Shown one piece after another: positions 6,401-11,473 of a DNA stretch of 11,473 bases. The stretch lies in assembly GCA_900551355.1 (NCBI GenBank), contig URVR01000037.1:1-11473 (forward strand), read 5' to 3'. The position numbers were made by a program, and so were the translations under genes. The DNA comes from an uncultured Eubacteriales bacterium. Lineage in GTDB: Bacteria; Bacillota; Clostridia; Oscillospirales; Oscillospiraceae. Positions within the stretch are counted from its first letter, which is position 1. Each line of letters opens with the position of its first letter. Under the pieces are notes generated by a model. The model was not told the DNA's origin. It did no database searches and saw only the letters and a list, made by a program, of their open reading frames with translations.

Positions 6401-8767
6401 ATCGCCGTTCTGGGGATAGCGGGAGCAGATCAGCTCCATGTTCTCCGCGCCCACGGCCACCGGGGCGCGCACCTCGCCGTTGTCGTCAAGGTCGGTGATG
6501 TCGTCCAGCGCGGCGGCGCTGGCGGTGCGGGTGCGGTAGACGAAGTCATCGTTCTGGCCGTACACATAGCTGACGTCCACAAGGTCGCCGTCAGCGCCCC
6601 ACCACGCCACCACAAGGCTGCGGTAGCTGTTGGTGGCGGAGACGCAGATGTCGAGGCCGGCAAGGCCCACCATCTCCGGAAGCACCAGCTCCAGAGAGCG
6701 GCACCGCAGGGCCTCGTCGCTGGTATCATCCACGCGGTAGGCCCGCCCGCTGCGCAGCATACTCCACGTGCGGTTGGACATCTGCGTGCCGCCCATACGG
6801 GGGTCCTGATTGCCGTCCTCATGGGTGGCGGTGAAGGTGACGGCACCCTCCGGTACGGGCAGCGGGATGCGGGTATCCACCAGTGCGCCGAAGTCGGGAA
6901 TGCGCTGGTCATCATAGGAGGCGTGGAAATAACCCAGCGTGGGGTCGTAGGTCACGTGGATGCCGCTGTTGGCCAGCGCGGCGGTGTCCAGCTCCAGCGA
7001 GGCCGCGGGGGAGCCGGTAATGCTGCCGTTGCCCACCAGCGCGTAGTAGGGAACGGAAGCGCCCTGCATTACGGACAGGGTCTGGAGCCGGACGTCGGAG
7101 GCATCGGAGGTGCTGACCCATGTGATCTCATAGTCGGCCTGAAAGCCTCTGGCAGAATCATTCAGCCACGACCACACACGGATGAAAGGATCGGTGCTGT
7201 ACGAGCCGGCGGGGTCGTCGCTGCGTATCCAGCGCTGCAGCTGATAGCCGGCGGGCGCAAGGCTGGCCAGCGCCAGCTGTGCCAGATAGGTGTCGGACTG
7301 GCCCAGCTGACTGTCGGACGCGGGGGTGAGGAAGATGCGGCCCTCCTCATAGGCGGCAGTCCAGTCCGTGACCTGCATCGTCAGAGCGGCCTGCAGCCTG
7401 TCGGCAGCCACGGGGGTGGCCACGGGATAGGTGGTATCCAGACGGAAGCGGTCACCGTCGATGGAGATGAAGACGTTCACCATCTGGCGGTGGGTGATCT
7501 GACCCTGTGCATCGCCCCACACCACGGCGAAGCGGTGGCGGCCCATGCGGTCGGTGGGGACGATGGACGCAAAGCCGTCCACGCGGTTGACGATGCCGAT
7601 CTCGGCGGAGCCGTCTACCCAGCGGATCTCCTGCTGGGCATCATTGTCCCACATATAACTGATATGGTTGCTCTCCACGCTGGTCAGATCGATGAGGGAC
7701 TCGAAGCCGCCGTTGCCGTTGCGGACGTCGGCACGGACATCGTTATCCTCCGGTGTGATCTTAACGCGGACCCGCAGGTTGCCGTCCGTGGCGTACATAT
7801 TGCGGAAGGCGTCGATCCAGTGGCTGCCGTCCTCGTATTTCATCAGGGTGATGCGCAGGTCGCCGGTGGATGTATCGTAGGTGTAGTCGTAGTCCTGTCC
7901 GCGCACCAGCCCCTCGGGAAAGACAAAGTTCACCCGGTCTGTTGAGGGGGCGGTGAAGCCGGCGTCACGCATGGCATCTGTTATGCGGTCGAAGTAATCC
8001 GTCTGACCGCCGCCCTGCTCGTCCATGCTGCGCTCGGTGCGGAACACCAGCTGGGTGAAGTTGTAGAAGAGGTCGGTGCCGTCCAGATAGATGCCGCAGG
8101 TCTTTTGCAGGGCGGCCCGGACGCCGGCGGACAGCTGATAGTACTCCTGCAGCATATCCGCGGTGCTCATATTCTGGGGCGGCACCAGCCGGGCGGTGGC
8201 GGCGTCCATGCCGATGCGGCCCTCCAGATAGGACTGCGCCTGTGCCCGCTCCGCATCGGTATAGTCAAAGACCTCCAGCGACAGCATGGCGGCCAGCCGA
8301 TACAGATCCCGCAGATCGTCGTAGATCGCGGAGGCGGCATCATCGTTCAGGTTTTCCCAGTCATACCGCAGGGCAAGAGCGGCGGCAGCGGGGAGCGGGT
8401 CGCTCAGCTGGGCGTAGTGCGTAAAGGGCGCGCCCTCGGCACCGCAGTCCGTCCAGCCGTCCAGACTGTCCAGCGCAGTGGAAGCGTCCCGCGTGGCGTA
8501 AAGGTGCCACTCGCCCAGACCGGCGTCCCTGTCGCCGTTCCAGCCGAATCTGTAATAGCACACCGCGCCGTCAAGGGTGAAGGCGTGGCGGCTCTCCAGA
8601 AAGTCGCTGGCCGACACGGTGTTGCCCTCCTGCAGCGGCTCCATGGTCCTGACGGCGGGCGTGGTGTCCTCCGACACCGTGTAGCTGCCGTTTTCCGCCG
8701 CCAGAGCGGTGGGCAGGAGCGACAGCACCATGACCAGCGCCATCAGAAGGCTGATCGCTTTTTTCAT
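3464..8767 (-). CDS. Giant secreted dockerin protein with internal duplication
   Basis: A 1767-residue exported protein whose main body I do not recognise. A signal peptide covers 1-24 (MKK, hydrophobic core, cleavage near ALA-A). Residues 60-275 form a partly helical N-terminal region with YYRFGW and GEWHLYAT motifs. Two homologous units of about 570-600 residues follow (280-875 and 1127-1698), separated by a distinct region at about 880-1125. The C-terminus (1704-1767) is a type I dockerin with two calcium loops: Asp1705/Asn1707/Asn1709/Asp1716 and Asp1745/Asn1747/Asp1749/Asn1753/Asp1756. The protein is rich in Asp, aromatic residues and beta-type sequence, and I see no catalytic signature. 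The start is ATG 8767 because GGAGGAG precedes it by a normal distance and the signal peptide begins there; upstream in-frame codons overlap the promoter. The dockerin implies attachment to a cohesin, outside the cell. Candidate roles are an adhesin, a glycan- or protein-binding scaffold, or an unknown enzyme. Confidence 0.88.
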   Translation of the reverse strand: MKKAISLLMALVMVLSLLPTALAAENGSYTVSEDTTPAVRTMEPLQEGNTVSASDFLESRHAFTLDGAVCYYRFGWNGDRDAGLGEWHLYATRDASTALDSLDGWTDCGAEGAPFTHYAQLSDPLPAAAALALRYDWENLNDDAASAIYDDLRDLYRLAAMLSLEVFDYTDAERAQAQSYLEGRIGMDAATARLVPPQNMSTADMLQEYYQLSAGVRAALQKTCGIYLDGTDLFYNFTQLVFRTERSMDEQGGGQTDYFDRITDAMRDAGFTAPSTDRVNFVFPEGLVRGQDYDYTYDTSTGDLRITLMKYEDGSHWIDAFRNMYATDGNLRVRVKITPEDNDVRADVRNGNGGFESLIDLTSVESNHISYMWDNDAQQEIRWVDGSAEIGIVNRVDGFASIVPTDRMGRHRFAVVWGDAQGQITHRQMVNVFISIDGDRFRLDTTYPVATPVAADRLQAALTMQVTDWTAAYEEGRIFLTPASDSQLGQSDTYLAQLALASLAPAGYQLQRWIRSDDPAGSYSTDPFIRVWSWLNDSARGFQADYEITWVSTSDASDVRLQTLSVMQGASVPYYALVGNGSITGSPAASLELDTAALANSGIHVTYDPTLGYFHASYDDQRIPDFGALVDTRIPLPVPEGAVTFTATHEDGNQDPRMGGTQMSNRTWSMLRSGRAYRVDDTSDEALRCRSLELVLPEMVGLAGLDICVSATNSYRSLVVAWWGADGDLVDVSYVYGQNDDFVYRTRTASAAALDDITDLDDNGEVRAPVAVGAENMELICSRYPQNGDGRSLYFELYLANDQGGVKTICLPYSYFGLSYQDIKDDLDNQPPVEVCHYDSDRQLLENGRFYGRYEPQGIVFETETFSPFLVSLGGSGGGFGDNIDGLDIADNGRIAVVNGLRLDDRDVVELGVNWREEAGEATRVGLPLPIVSALAENGRPVQLYTWCGTSLLLTPDVLAHMNASLMASDYSGDTIVWVVTDYVNCDGPNGKGHALRTCLYLGEDRYTLPAGSAYTFGTGADLTDDTDYVVYCPDDSNTSLEEQDIAVDCQKYSDDGYQFLTFSAGHDGMFVVAPRGYSLMQSWPWYGAEGDWTPSDEATVPDSAYPALQYLYDNGYKFPCIGKDFHLSFPRQLKEWAEGCGDDWDYRWRVDESRGLITVEINYGSKTRWDDAVRGSGSDQLADGVFLRYYFGNSDDRRPMTYGYDWQGDTIPDSFSGLDSTLYEGYCHNNGVHLATINRMSATSSLLTLSSKSSVWTCALSMSNEQTTADKAAVRYALCLEIHATEDRSYSVSMDNGDPAARDRLHVSVTHSDWTAITPSDGAVFLRTVSGKTMDEAGTDHGRIAALTADAPAAGYTLRCWTSSSTGDGGSFPVELTNDRFQTVRLYWQKAGAPDLLEYISVECQNSTEWFNLLPGTVTHPDELLDSAADTTLRGNGITVIYDPDTGYFSTSVDASQLTDPSLLTSCFTMPVPDGAARYKAIWPGGNGNPALSSQMDADSAVEMFSNIPETFSVSEPPTIDFMALRWLELDGLTVYYADSQMYRCLLVQWLDADGGILGYSYVYGRNGSLATAVDTACVDAAPTESVALPTLVGEDVTFFCDRNPQTGDDSRRLFLRLDVSDPDRFADTGAEIYLPYSYFDMTVEQGLALAAQQIRPLIRHYLSEDCTVKETLLGEYTAAGIRVVTRSFSPFLIDAGNTAAMGDLNGNGLRGVEDMQSLYTFLSTGSTTESAFADRDDFLAMADINGDGSVNILDYQYLYETVKAG
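3467..3658 (-). other. Type I dockerin domain of the giant protein
   Basis: Residues 1704-1767 hold two copies of the 12-residue EF-hand-like calcium loop, GDLNGNGLRGVED and ADINGDGSVNILD. Each is followed by a helix (MQSLYTFL and YQYLYETV), with a linker of about 29 residues between the two loops. In known systems such a module binds a cohesin domain on a scaffoldin or cell-surface anchor. It is the very C-terminus, the usual place for dockerins. Confidence 0.88.
3674..5389 (-). repeat. Internal duplication, unit 2 (residues about 1127-1698)
   Basis: This is the second copy of the large protein repeat. Landmarks shared with unit 1 in the same order: RVDESRGLITVEINYGSKTRW (1150-1170), YDPDTGYFSTSVD (1443-1455), MPVPDGA (1471-1477), YSYVYGRNG (1561-1569), NPQTGD (1605-1610), YLPYSYFDMT (1635-1644) and TRSFSPFLIDAG (1687-1698). 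The dockerin follows at once. Edges are approximate. Confidence 0.75.
6143..7930 (-). repeat. Internal duplication, unit 1 (residues about 280-875)
   Basis: This is the first copy of the large protein repeat. Matching landmarks: YDTSTGDLRITLMKYEDGSHW (297-317), YDPTLGYFHASYD (607-619), LPVPEGA (636-642), VSYVYGQND (732-740), YPQNGDG (784-790), CLPYSYFGLS (810-819) and TETFSPFLVSLGG (863-875). The offset to unit 2 drifts from about 853 to 823 residues, so several indels have accumulated and the duplication is old. Edges are approximate. Confidence 0.75.
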
Positions 8768-8783
8768 ACGTTCTCCTCCTCCG

Positions 8784-8805
8784 GCTCCCCCACACGAGGG
8801 GGCGC
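8784..8805 (-). promoter_or_regulatory. 5'-UTR hairpin before giant-protein gene
   Basis: CCCCC (8787-8791) and GGGGG (8798-8802) flank ACACGA; after one mismatch the stem gains two outer pairs (8784-8785 with 8804-8805). In the mRNA this stem sits between the predicted transcription start (near 8816) and the GGAGGAG ribosome site. It may stabilise the leader or modulate translation; it lacks a U-tract, so it is not a terminator. Confidence 0.45.
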
Positions 8806-8822
8806 ATAACTTGATGGTTTTG

Positions 8823-8851
8823 ATTGTAGCACGGTCGTTGTGGAAAAACAA
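8823..8851 (-). promoter_or_regulatory. Sigma-A promoter of giant-protein gene
   Basis: Read on the minus strand: -35 TTGTTT (8851-8846), a 17-bp spacer, then -10 TACAAT (8828-8823). TGC directly before the -10 box gives an extended -10 element. The predicted start is near 8816, leaving a leader of about 50 nt. Confidence 0.75.
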
Positions 8852-8873
8852 TAAGCTCCCTGCATAGTATGGC

Positions 8874-8895
8874 GGCAAAATTGGAGAAATTTGCC
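8874..8895. promoter_or_regulatory. Inverted repeat between divergent promoters, candidate operator
   Basis: GGCAAAATT (8874-8882) and AAATTTGCC (8887-8895) form a 22-bp imperfect palindrome with a GGAG centre; 8 of 9 positions match. It lies between the two divergent promoters, 22 bp from one -35 box and 8 bp from the other. A further GCAAA half-site occurs at 8906-8910, overlapping the plus-strand -35 box. Position and symmetry suit a regulator that controls both transcripts. Confidence 0.5.
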
Positions 8896-8903
8896 TGTTT
8901 TTC

Positions 8904-8932
8904 TTGCAAAACGGCGGAGAGTGCTTTATACT
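8904..8932 (+). promoter_or_regulatory. Sigma-A promoter of transglutaminase-like/cohesin-like unit
   Basis: -35 TTGCAA (8904-8909), a 17-bp spacer and -10 TATACT (8927-8932). The predicted start is near 8939, giving a leader of about 48 nt before the ATG at 8987. It is divergent from the promoter at 8823-8851, with 52 bp between the two -35 boxes. Confidence 0.72.
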
Positions 8933-8949
8933 GATGATGTGTATGATGT

Positions 8950-8968
8950 CCGGCGCCCCGCGCGCCGG
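8950..8968 (+). promoter_or_regulatory. 5'-UTR hairpin before transglutaminase-like gene
   Basis: The perfect 7-bp stem CCGGCGC (8950-8956) / GCGCCGG (8962-8968) has a CCCGC loop. It ends two bases before the purine-rich ribosome site GGGAGGGGGA (8971-8980). It mirrors the hairpin placed just ahead of the ribosome site of the divergent gene. Confidence 0.5.
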
Positions 8969-8986
8969 CAGGGAGGGGGAGCAACG

Positions 8987-10351
8987 ATGAAGAAAATGAG
9001 CAGATGGCTCGGCGGTCTGCTGGCGGCGCTGCTGCTGGCCGGTACCTGCGCCTACGCGCAGGCGGCGCCGGGGGCTGTGCAGGGCAGCGTGACTGTCCGT
9101 TCCGCGGCGCAGAGCGGCGGCATGGAAAGCGATGAGCTGCTGGAGGGGTATCTCTATCAGGCGGCGGGCATGACGCCCCGCGTCAGCGCGGCAGCCGCCG
9201 CGGCGCGCCCGGCGCTGTACGCCGTTCCTATGCAGCCGCTGACGGCGGAGGTATACAGCGGCCTGCTGCCGGAGATCCGAGAGATCGCCGCGGGCACACG
9301 GGCATCCACGCAGATACAGGTGCCCGTCAGTATCGCGTATACAAAGGAGGAGCTGGGTGTCACCGGTACACTGGTGGCGGACGGCGCCATCACGTCAGAG
9401 GCGAATGCAAAGATCTCGGCGCGGTTCCGGCAGGATCTGGCGGTCGACACACTGCTGAACCAGCTGCTGCTGCGCAATCCCTACGAGCTGTACTGGTTCG
9501 ACAAGACCGTAGGCATCAGTGCCGGCTGCGGCATCTCCTGCACAGGCGAGGTGTGTACCATCGTGCAGGTGACGGTGTCCATGCCGGCGGCGGCAGCCTA
9601 TCAGGGCGGCAGCGAACTGACGGTGGATACGGCCAAGACCGGCGCGGCCAGCGCTGCGGCGCAGACCGCTGCGGCGGTGGCGGCGGGCCAGCAGGGCAGC
9701 AGCGACTATGAGAAGCTGCGGGCGTATCTGACGTACATCACCGGGGAGGTGTCCTACAACAGCGGCGCGCTGGCGGCGGGCACCGCCTACGGCGACCCGT
9801 GGCAGGTGATCTACGTGTTCGACGGGGACAGCAGCACCAATGTGGTGTGCGAGGGCTATGCCAAGGCCTTTAAATATCTGTGTGACCTGACGTGGAGGAG
9901 CGGGGACCCGGCGGTGCAGTGCCTGCTGGCCACAGGCACCATGGATGGCGGCACCGGCGCCGGAGGGCATATGTGGAACATCGTGACCATCGGCGGCAGG
10001 AACTATCTGGCGGATGTGACCAACTGCGACACGGGCACTGCGGGCGCGCCGGATCTGCTGTTCCTGTGCGGCGTCAGAGGCAGCGCGGCCCAGAGCTATA
10101 CCGCTGCGGCGGGCGGCAGGGAGATCCGCTATGTCTACGACGACTACACGCGGTCGGTATACGACACGGAGCTGGAGCTGTCGGACACGGCCTATGATCC
10201 CGACGCCATGACGCCCATGGAGCTGCTGACGGCGCTGACGCGCTATGTGGCGTGCATCACCGATGTGTGTCCCGCAGGCGCGGACGTCAACGGCGACGGA
10301 CAGGTCGATGCCGATGACATGACGGCGCTGGCGCGGACGATCACGGGCTGA
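8987..10351 (+). CDS. Secreted transglutaminase-like protein with C-terminal dockerin
   Basis: A 454-residue exported protein. A signal peptide covers about 1-26 (cleavage near AYA-Q or AQA-A); there is no lipobox. Residues 27-210 are of unknown fold with Cys181, Cys185 and Cys190; 215-239 is an Ala/Gln/Gly-rich linker. The transglutaminase-like domain occupies about 240-350: Cys288 in VVCEGYAKAFKYL, His328 in GGHMWNIV and Asp343 in YLADVTNCD make the classic Cys-His-Asp triad. This superfamily includes transglutaminases, cysteine proteases and peptide N-glycanases, so the reaction is not settled. The C-terminus (about 404-454) is dockerin-like: a degenerate first repeat (MTPMELLTALTRYV) and an intact second loop with Asp433, Asn435, Asp437, Asp441 and Asp444. 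The start at 8987 follows GGGAGGGGGA and begins the signal peptide. The next gene starts 23 bp after the stop, with no terminator between them, so they form one operon. Confidence 0.87.
   Translation: MKKMSRWLGGLLAALLLAGTCAYAQAAPGAVQGSVTVRSAAQSGGMESDELLEGYLYQAAGMTPRVSAAAAAARPALYAVPMQPLTAEVYSGLLPEIREIAAGTRASTQIQVPVSIAYTKEELGVTGTLVADGAITSEANAKISARFRQDLAVDTLLNQLLLRNPYELYWFDKTVGISAGCGISCTGEVCTIVQVTVSMPAAAAYQGGSELTVDTAKTGAASAAAQTAAAVAAGQQGSSDYEKLRAYLTYITGEVSYNSGALAAGTAYGDPWQVIYVFDGDSSTNVVCEGYAKAFKYLCDLTWRSGDPAVQCLLATGTMDGGTGAGGHMWNIVTIGGRNYLADVTNCDTGTAGAPDLLFLCGVRGSAAQSYTAAAGGREIRYVYDDYTRSVYDTELELSDTAYDPDAMTPMELLTALTRYVACITDVCPAGADVNGDGQVDADDMTALARTITG
10268..10348 (+). other. Dockerin-like repeat of the transglutaminase-like protein
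   Basis: Residues 428-454 hold one full calcium loop, ADVNGDGQVDADD, plus the helix MTALARTI. The preceding segment 404-423 aligns with a dockerin helix (TPMELLTALTRYVA), but its loop is shortened and lacks the Asp/Asn ligand set. So one calcium site seems lost, unlike the two-site dockerin of the divergent gene. Confidence 0.78.
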
Positions 10352-10374
10352 GCCGCCGGAAAAGGAGAAACGTG

Positions 10375-11423
10375 ATGCGAAGGATATGCGGCACACTGCT
10401 GCTGTGCATAGGGCTGCTGCTTTGCTGCACCGTACAGGCGCTGGCGGCGGATGAGGCAGTGCTGACTATTACGCCGTCGGTGACGGAGGCGGAGGCCGGC
10501 GACAGCGAGACGAGGATCGACTACACCATCACCGTAACGCCGCCGGAGGGGCGCGCCATCGGTGTGTTCAGCTTCCGGCTGAAGCCCTCCGGGGGCATGA
10601 CGCTGCCGGAGAAGTTCAAGGTGGACGGCCGGCAGGTCATACAGTATGCAAAAAACGGCCTGCGGTACGACATTACTACGGAAAAGGGCGTTTTCAAGAC
10701 ATTTGAGTACACGCCCGCCAGTTGCTTCTTCGCCGCGGTGGGCTCGCTGGAGGACAACCGCATGACGGAGGCGGCGGAGATCATGACCATCACCGCGGCA
10801 ATCCCCAAGGGGACCGGAGGCGTTTTTGCGCTGGACGCGGAGTTCATCGCGGCGCCGGACGGCTCCGGTCAGATGTACCCCGTGCGGGTGGAGACGACGC
10901 CGGTGACAGTGACGGTGCCCGGCGGCGCAGCCGTGTGCGGCAGCGTGGCGGTGGAGGGACTGACGGAACCGGCGGCCGGTGCGCCGCCCGACACGGATGT
11001 GACGGTGCTGACGGGCATCGACGGCGCGGTGTGCCGCGCGGCGTGTACATGGTACTGCGACGGCGCGGCCATGATGTCCGCCGCCTTTGAGACGGGACAC
11101 GTGTACACGGCGGTGCTGCGTCTGACGCTGGAGGGCGCTGTGTTCGGCGACACGGTGACGGCCAACGCGGGCTATGCCGTGACGCGGCTGAGCGACACGG
11201 AGCTGGAGCTGCGGCGGAGCTTTCTGGTGGAGGCACAGTATGCCCGGGAGCTGACGGAGGATGAGGCGCAGGAGCGCATCGACTTCGGCGATACGGCGGG
11301 CGACTGGCAGACCCCCGCGCCCTCCGGCGCAGACGGGGATGCCGTCCAAGACCCGGAGGAGCTGCCGGACGGCGGCACAGCCGATCCGCAGGAGACCCCC
11401 GCGGAGACGGAGCGCGGCAGCGC
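10375..11423 (+). CDS. Secreted protein with cohesin-like and Ig-like modules (3' partial)
   Basis: An open frame from ATG 10375 that runs off the contig; 349 residues are biological and the rest is adapter. AGGAG at 10363-10367 fixes the start. A signal peptide covers 1-24 (hydrophobic core, cleavage at ALA-A). Residues 26-183 are beta-rich and resemble a cohesin in layout: an early EAGD turn followed by alternating strands, IGVFSFRLKP where cohesins have their 'F.F.L.YDP' strand, then FFAAVGS, a turn, EIMTITAAIPKGTGG and a closing VRVETTPVTVTVPGG. Residues 188-266 resemble an Ig-like repeat found in Firmicutes surface proteins (GLTEPAAGAPPDTDVTV, then TWYCDG, then GHVYTAVLRLTLEG). Residues 285-349 are an acidic Pro-rich linker, so a wall or membrane anchor may lie beyond the edge. 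The gene is cotranscribed with the transglutaminase-like gene. The cohesin assignment is by pattern only. Confidence 0.8.
10450..10923 (+). other. Putative cohesin-like domain
   Basis: Residues 26-183 of the partial protein. Length (about 155) and strand order fit a cohesin jelly roll, and the neighbours carry dockerins. Sequence identity to well-known cohesins is low by eye. Other beta-sandwich modules, such as carbohydrate-binding or PapD-like domains, remain possible. Confidence 0.45.
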
Positions 11424-11473
11424 CTGTCTCTTATACACATCTCCGAGCCCACGAGACGTAGAGGAATCTCGTA
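11424..11473 (+). other. Untrimmed Nextera adapter (i7 side)
   Basis: This is not biological sequence. It consists of the reverse mosaic end CTGTCTCTTATACACATCT (11424-11442), the read-2 adapter CCGAGCCCACGAGAC (11443-11457), an 8-base index GTAGAGGA (11458-11465; from memory, N712), and ATCTCGTA from the P7 arm. Read in the frame of the last gene it gives the artefact peptide CLLYTSPSPRD. Confidence 0.98.

Noticed and set aside
3365..7945. Very long plus-strand open frame (about 1526 residues) opposite the giant dockerin gene
   Set aside because: It has no signal, no domain pattern and low-complexity Gly/Val/His/Ala content typical of the antisense of GC-rich codons. The minus strand has a promoter, ribosome site, signal peptide, repeated units and dockerin, so this is a shadow frame.
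8768..8878. N-terminal extension of the giant protein to an ATG at 8878
   Set aside because: It would place the promoter and leader hairpin inside the coding region and bury the signal peptide 37 residues in. ATG 8767 has its own strong ribosome site.
8891..8986. N-terminal extension of the transglutaminase-like protein to an ATG at 8891
   Set aside because: The extra 32 residues overlap the predicted promoter, are Arg-rich and precede a clear signal peptide. The ribosome site supports 8987.
9395..10396. Minus-strand open frame of about 333 residues opposite the transglutaminase-like gene
   Set aside because: It covers the catalytic and dockerin coding region antisense, has no recognisable motif, and its composition is that of a GC shadow.
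10243..11349. Minus-strand open frame of about 368 residues opposite the last gene
   Set aside because: It is Arg/His/Gly-rich antisense of a gene with a signal peptide and ribosome site, and it crosses the end of the preceding gene without any start signal.
46..11423. Searched for tRNA or rRNA genes, CRISPR arrays, insertion sequences and phage genes
   Set aside because: I saw no such structure. The only large repeat is the protein-level duplication, and the only transposon ends are the sequencing adapter mosaic ends.

Overview
This window appears to be one complete short-read contig. It begins and ends in untrimmed Illumina Nextera adapter (1-45 and 11424-11473), so the biological sequence is 46-11423 and both terminal genes are cut. 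The DNA is GC-rich (about 60-65 % by eye). Shine-Dalgarno sites are strong (AGGAGG type), promoters are sigma-A-like and terminators are GC-rich hairpins. Together with an NfnAB-type flavoprotein pair and dockerin-bearing secreted proteins, this points to an anaerobic clostridium, most likely a gut Oscillospiraceae/Ruminococcaceae-type organism. That host assignment is inference; there is no rRNA or marker gene here.

Left part (46-3450, + strand): the 3' end of the small subunit and the complete large subunit of an electron-bifurcating NADH-dependent reduced ferredoxin:NADP+ oxidoreductase (nfnA-nfnB, 1 bp apart); a hairpin terminator; a TetR/AcrR-type regulator closed by a textbook terminator; then a six-helix DUF308/HdeD-like membrane protein with its own weak promoter. 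A 13-bp GC-rich hairpin at 3411-3441 probably ends transcription from both sides.

Right part (3464-11423): a secreted-protein locus. A 1767-residue exported protein on the minus strand holds a large internal duplication (two units of about 570-600 residues) and ends in a complete two-repeat type I dockerin. It is divergently transcribed, across a 219-bp region with two good promoters and an inverted repeat between them, from a two-gene unit on the plus strand. The first gene of that unit is an exported transglutaminase/protease-like protein (Cys288-His328-Asp343) with a C-terminal dockerin whose first repeat is degenerate. The second, cut by the contig end, is an exported protein whose first module resembles a cohesin, followed by an Ig-like module and an acidic Pro-rich linker.

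My main hypothesis is that the right half encodes a small cohesin-dockerin type surface assembly with no carbohydrate-active enzyme visible, built around a giant protein of unrecognised family and a transglutaminase-like enzyme. The dockerin and catalytic motifs are directly visible. The cohesin call and the idea of an assembly are inference.
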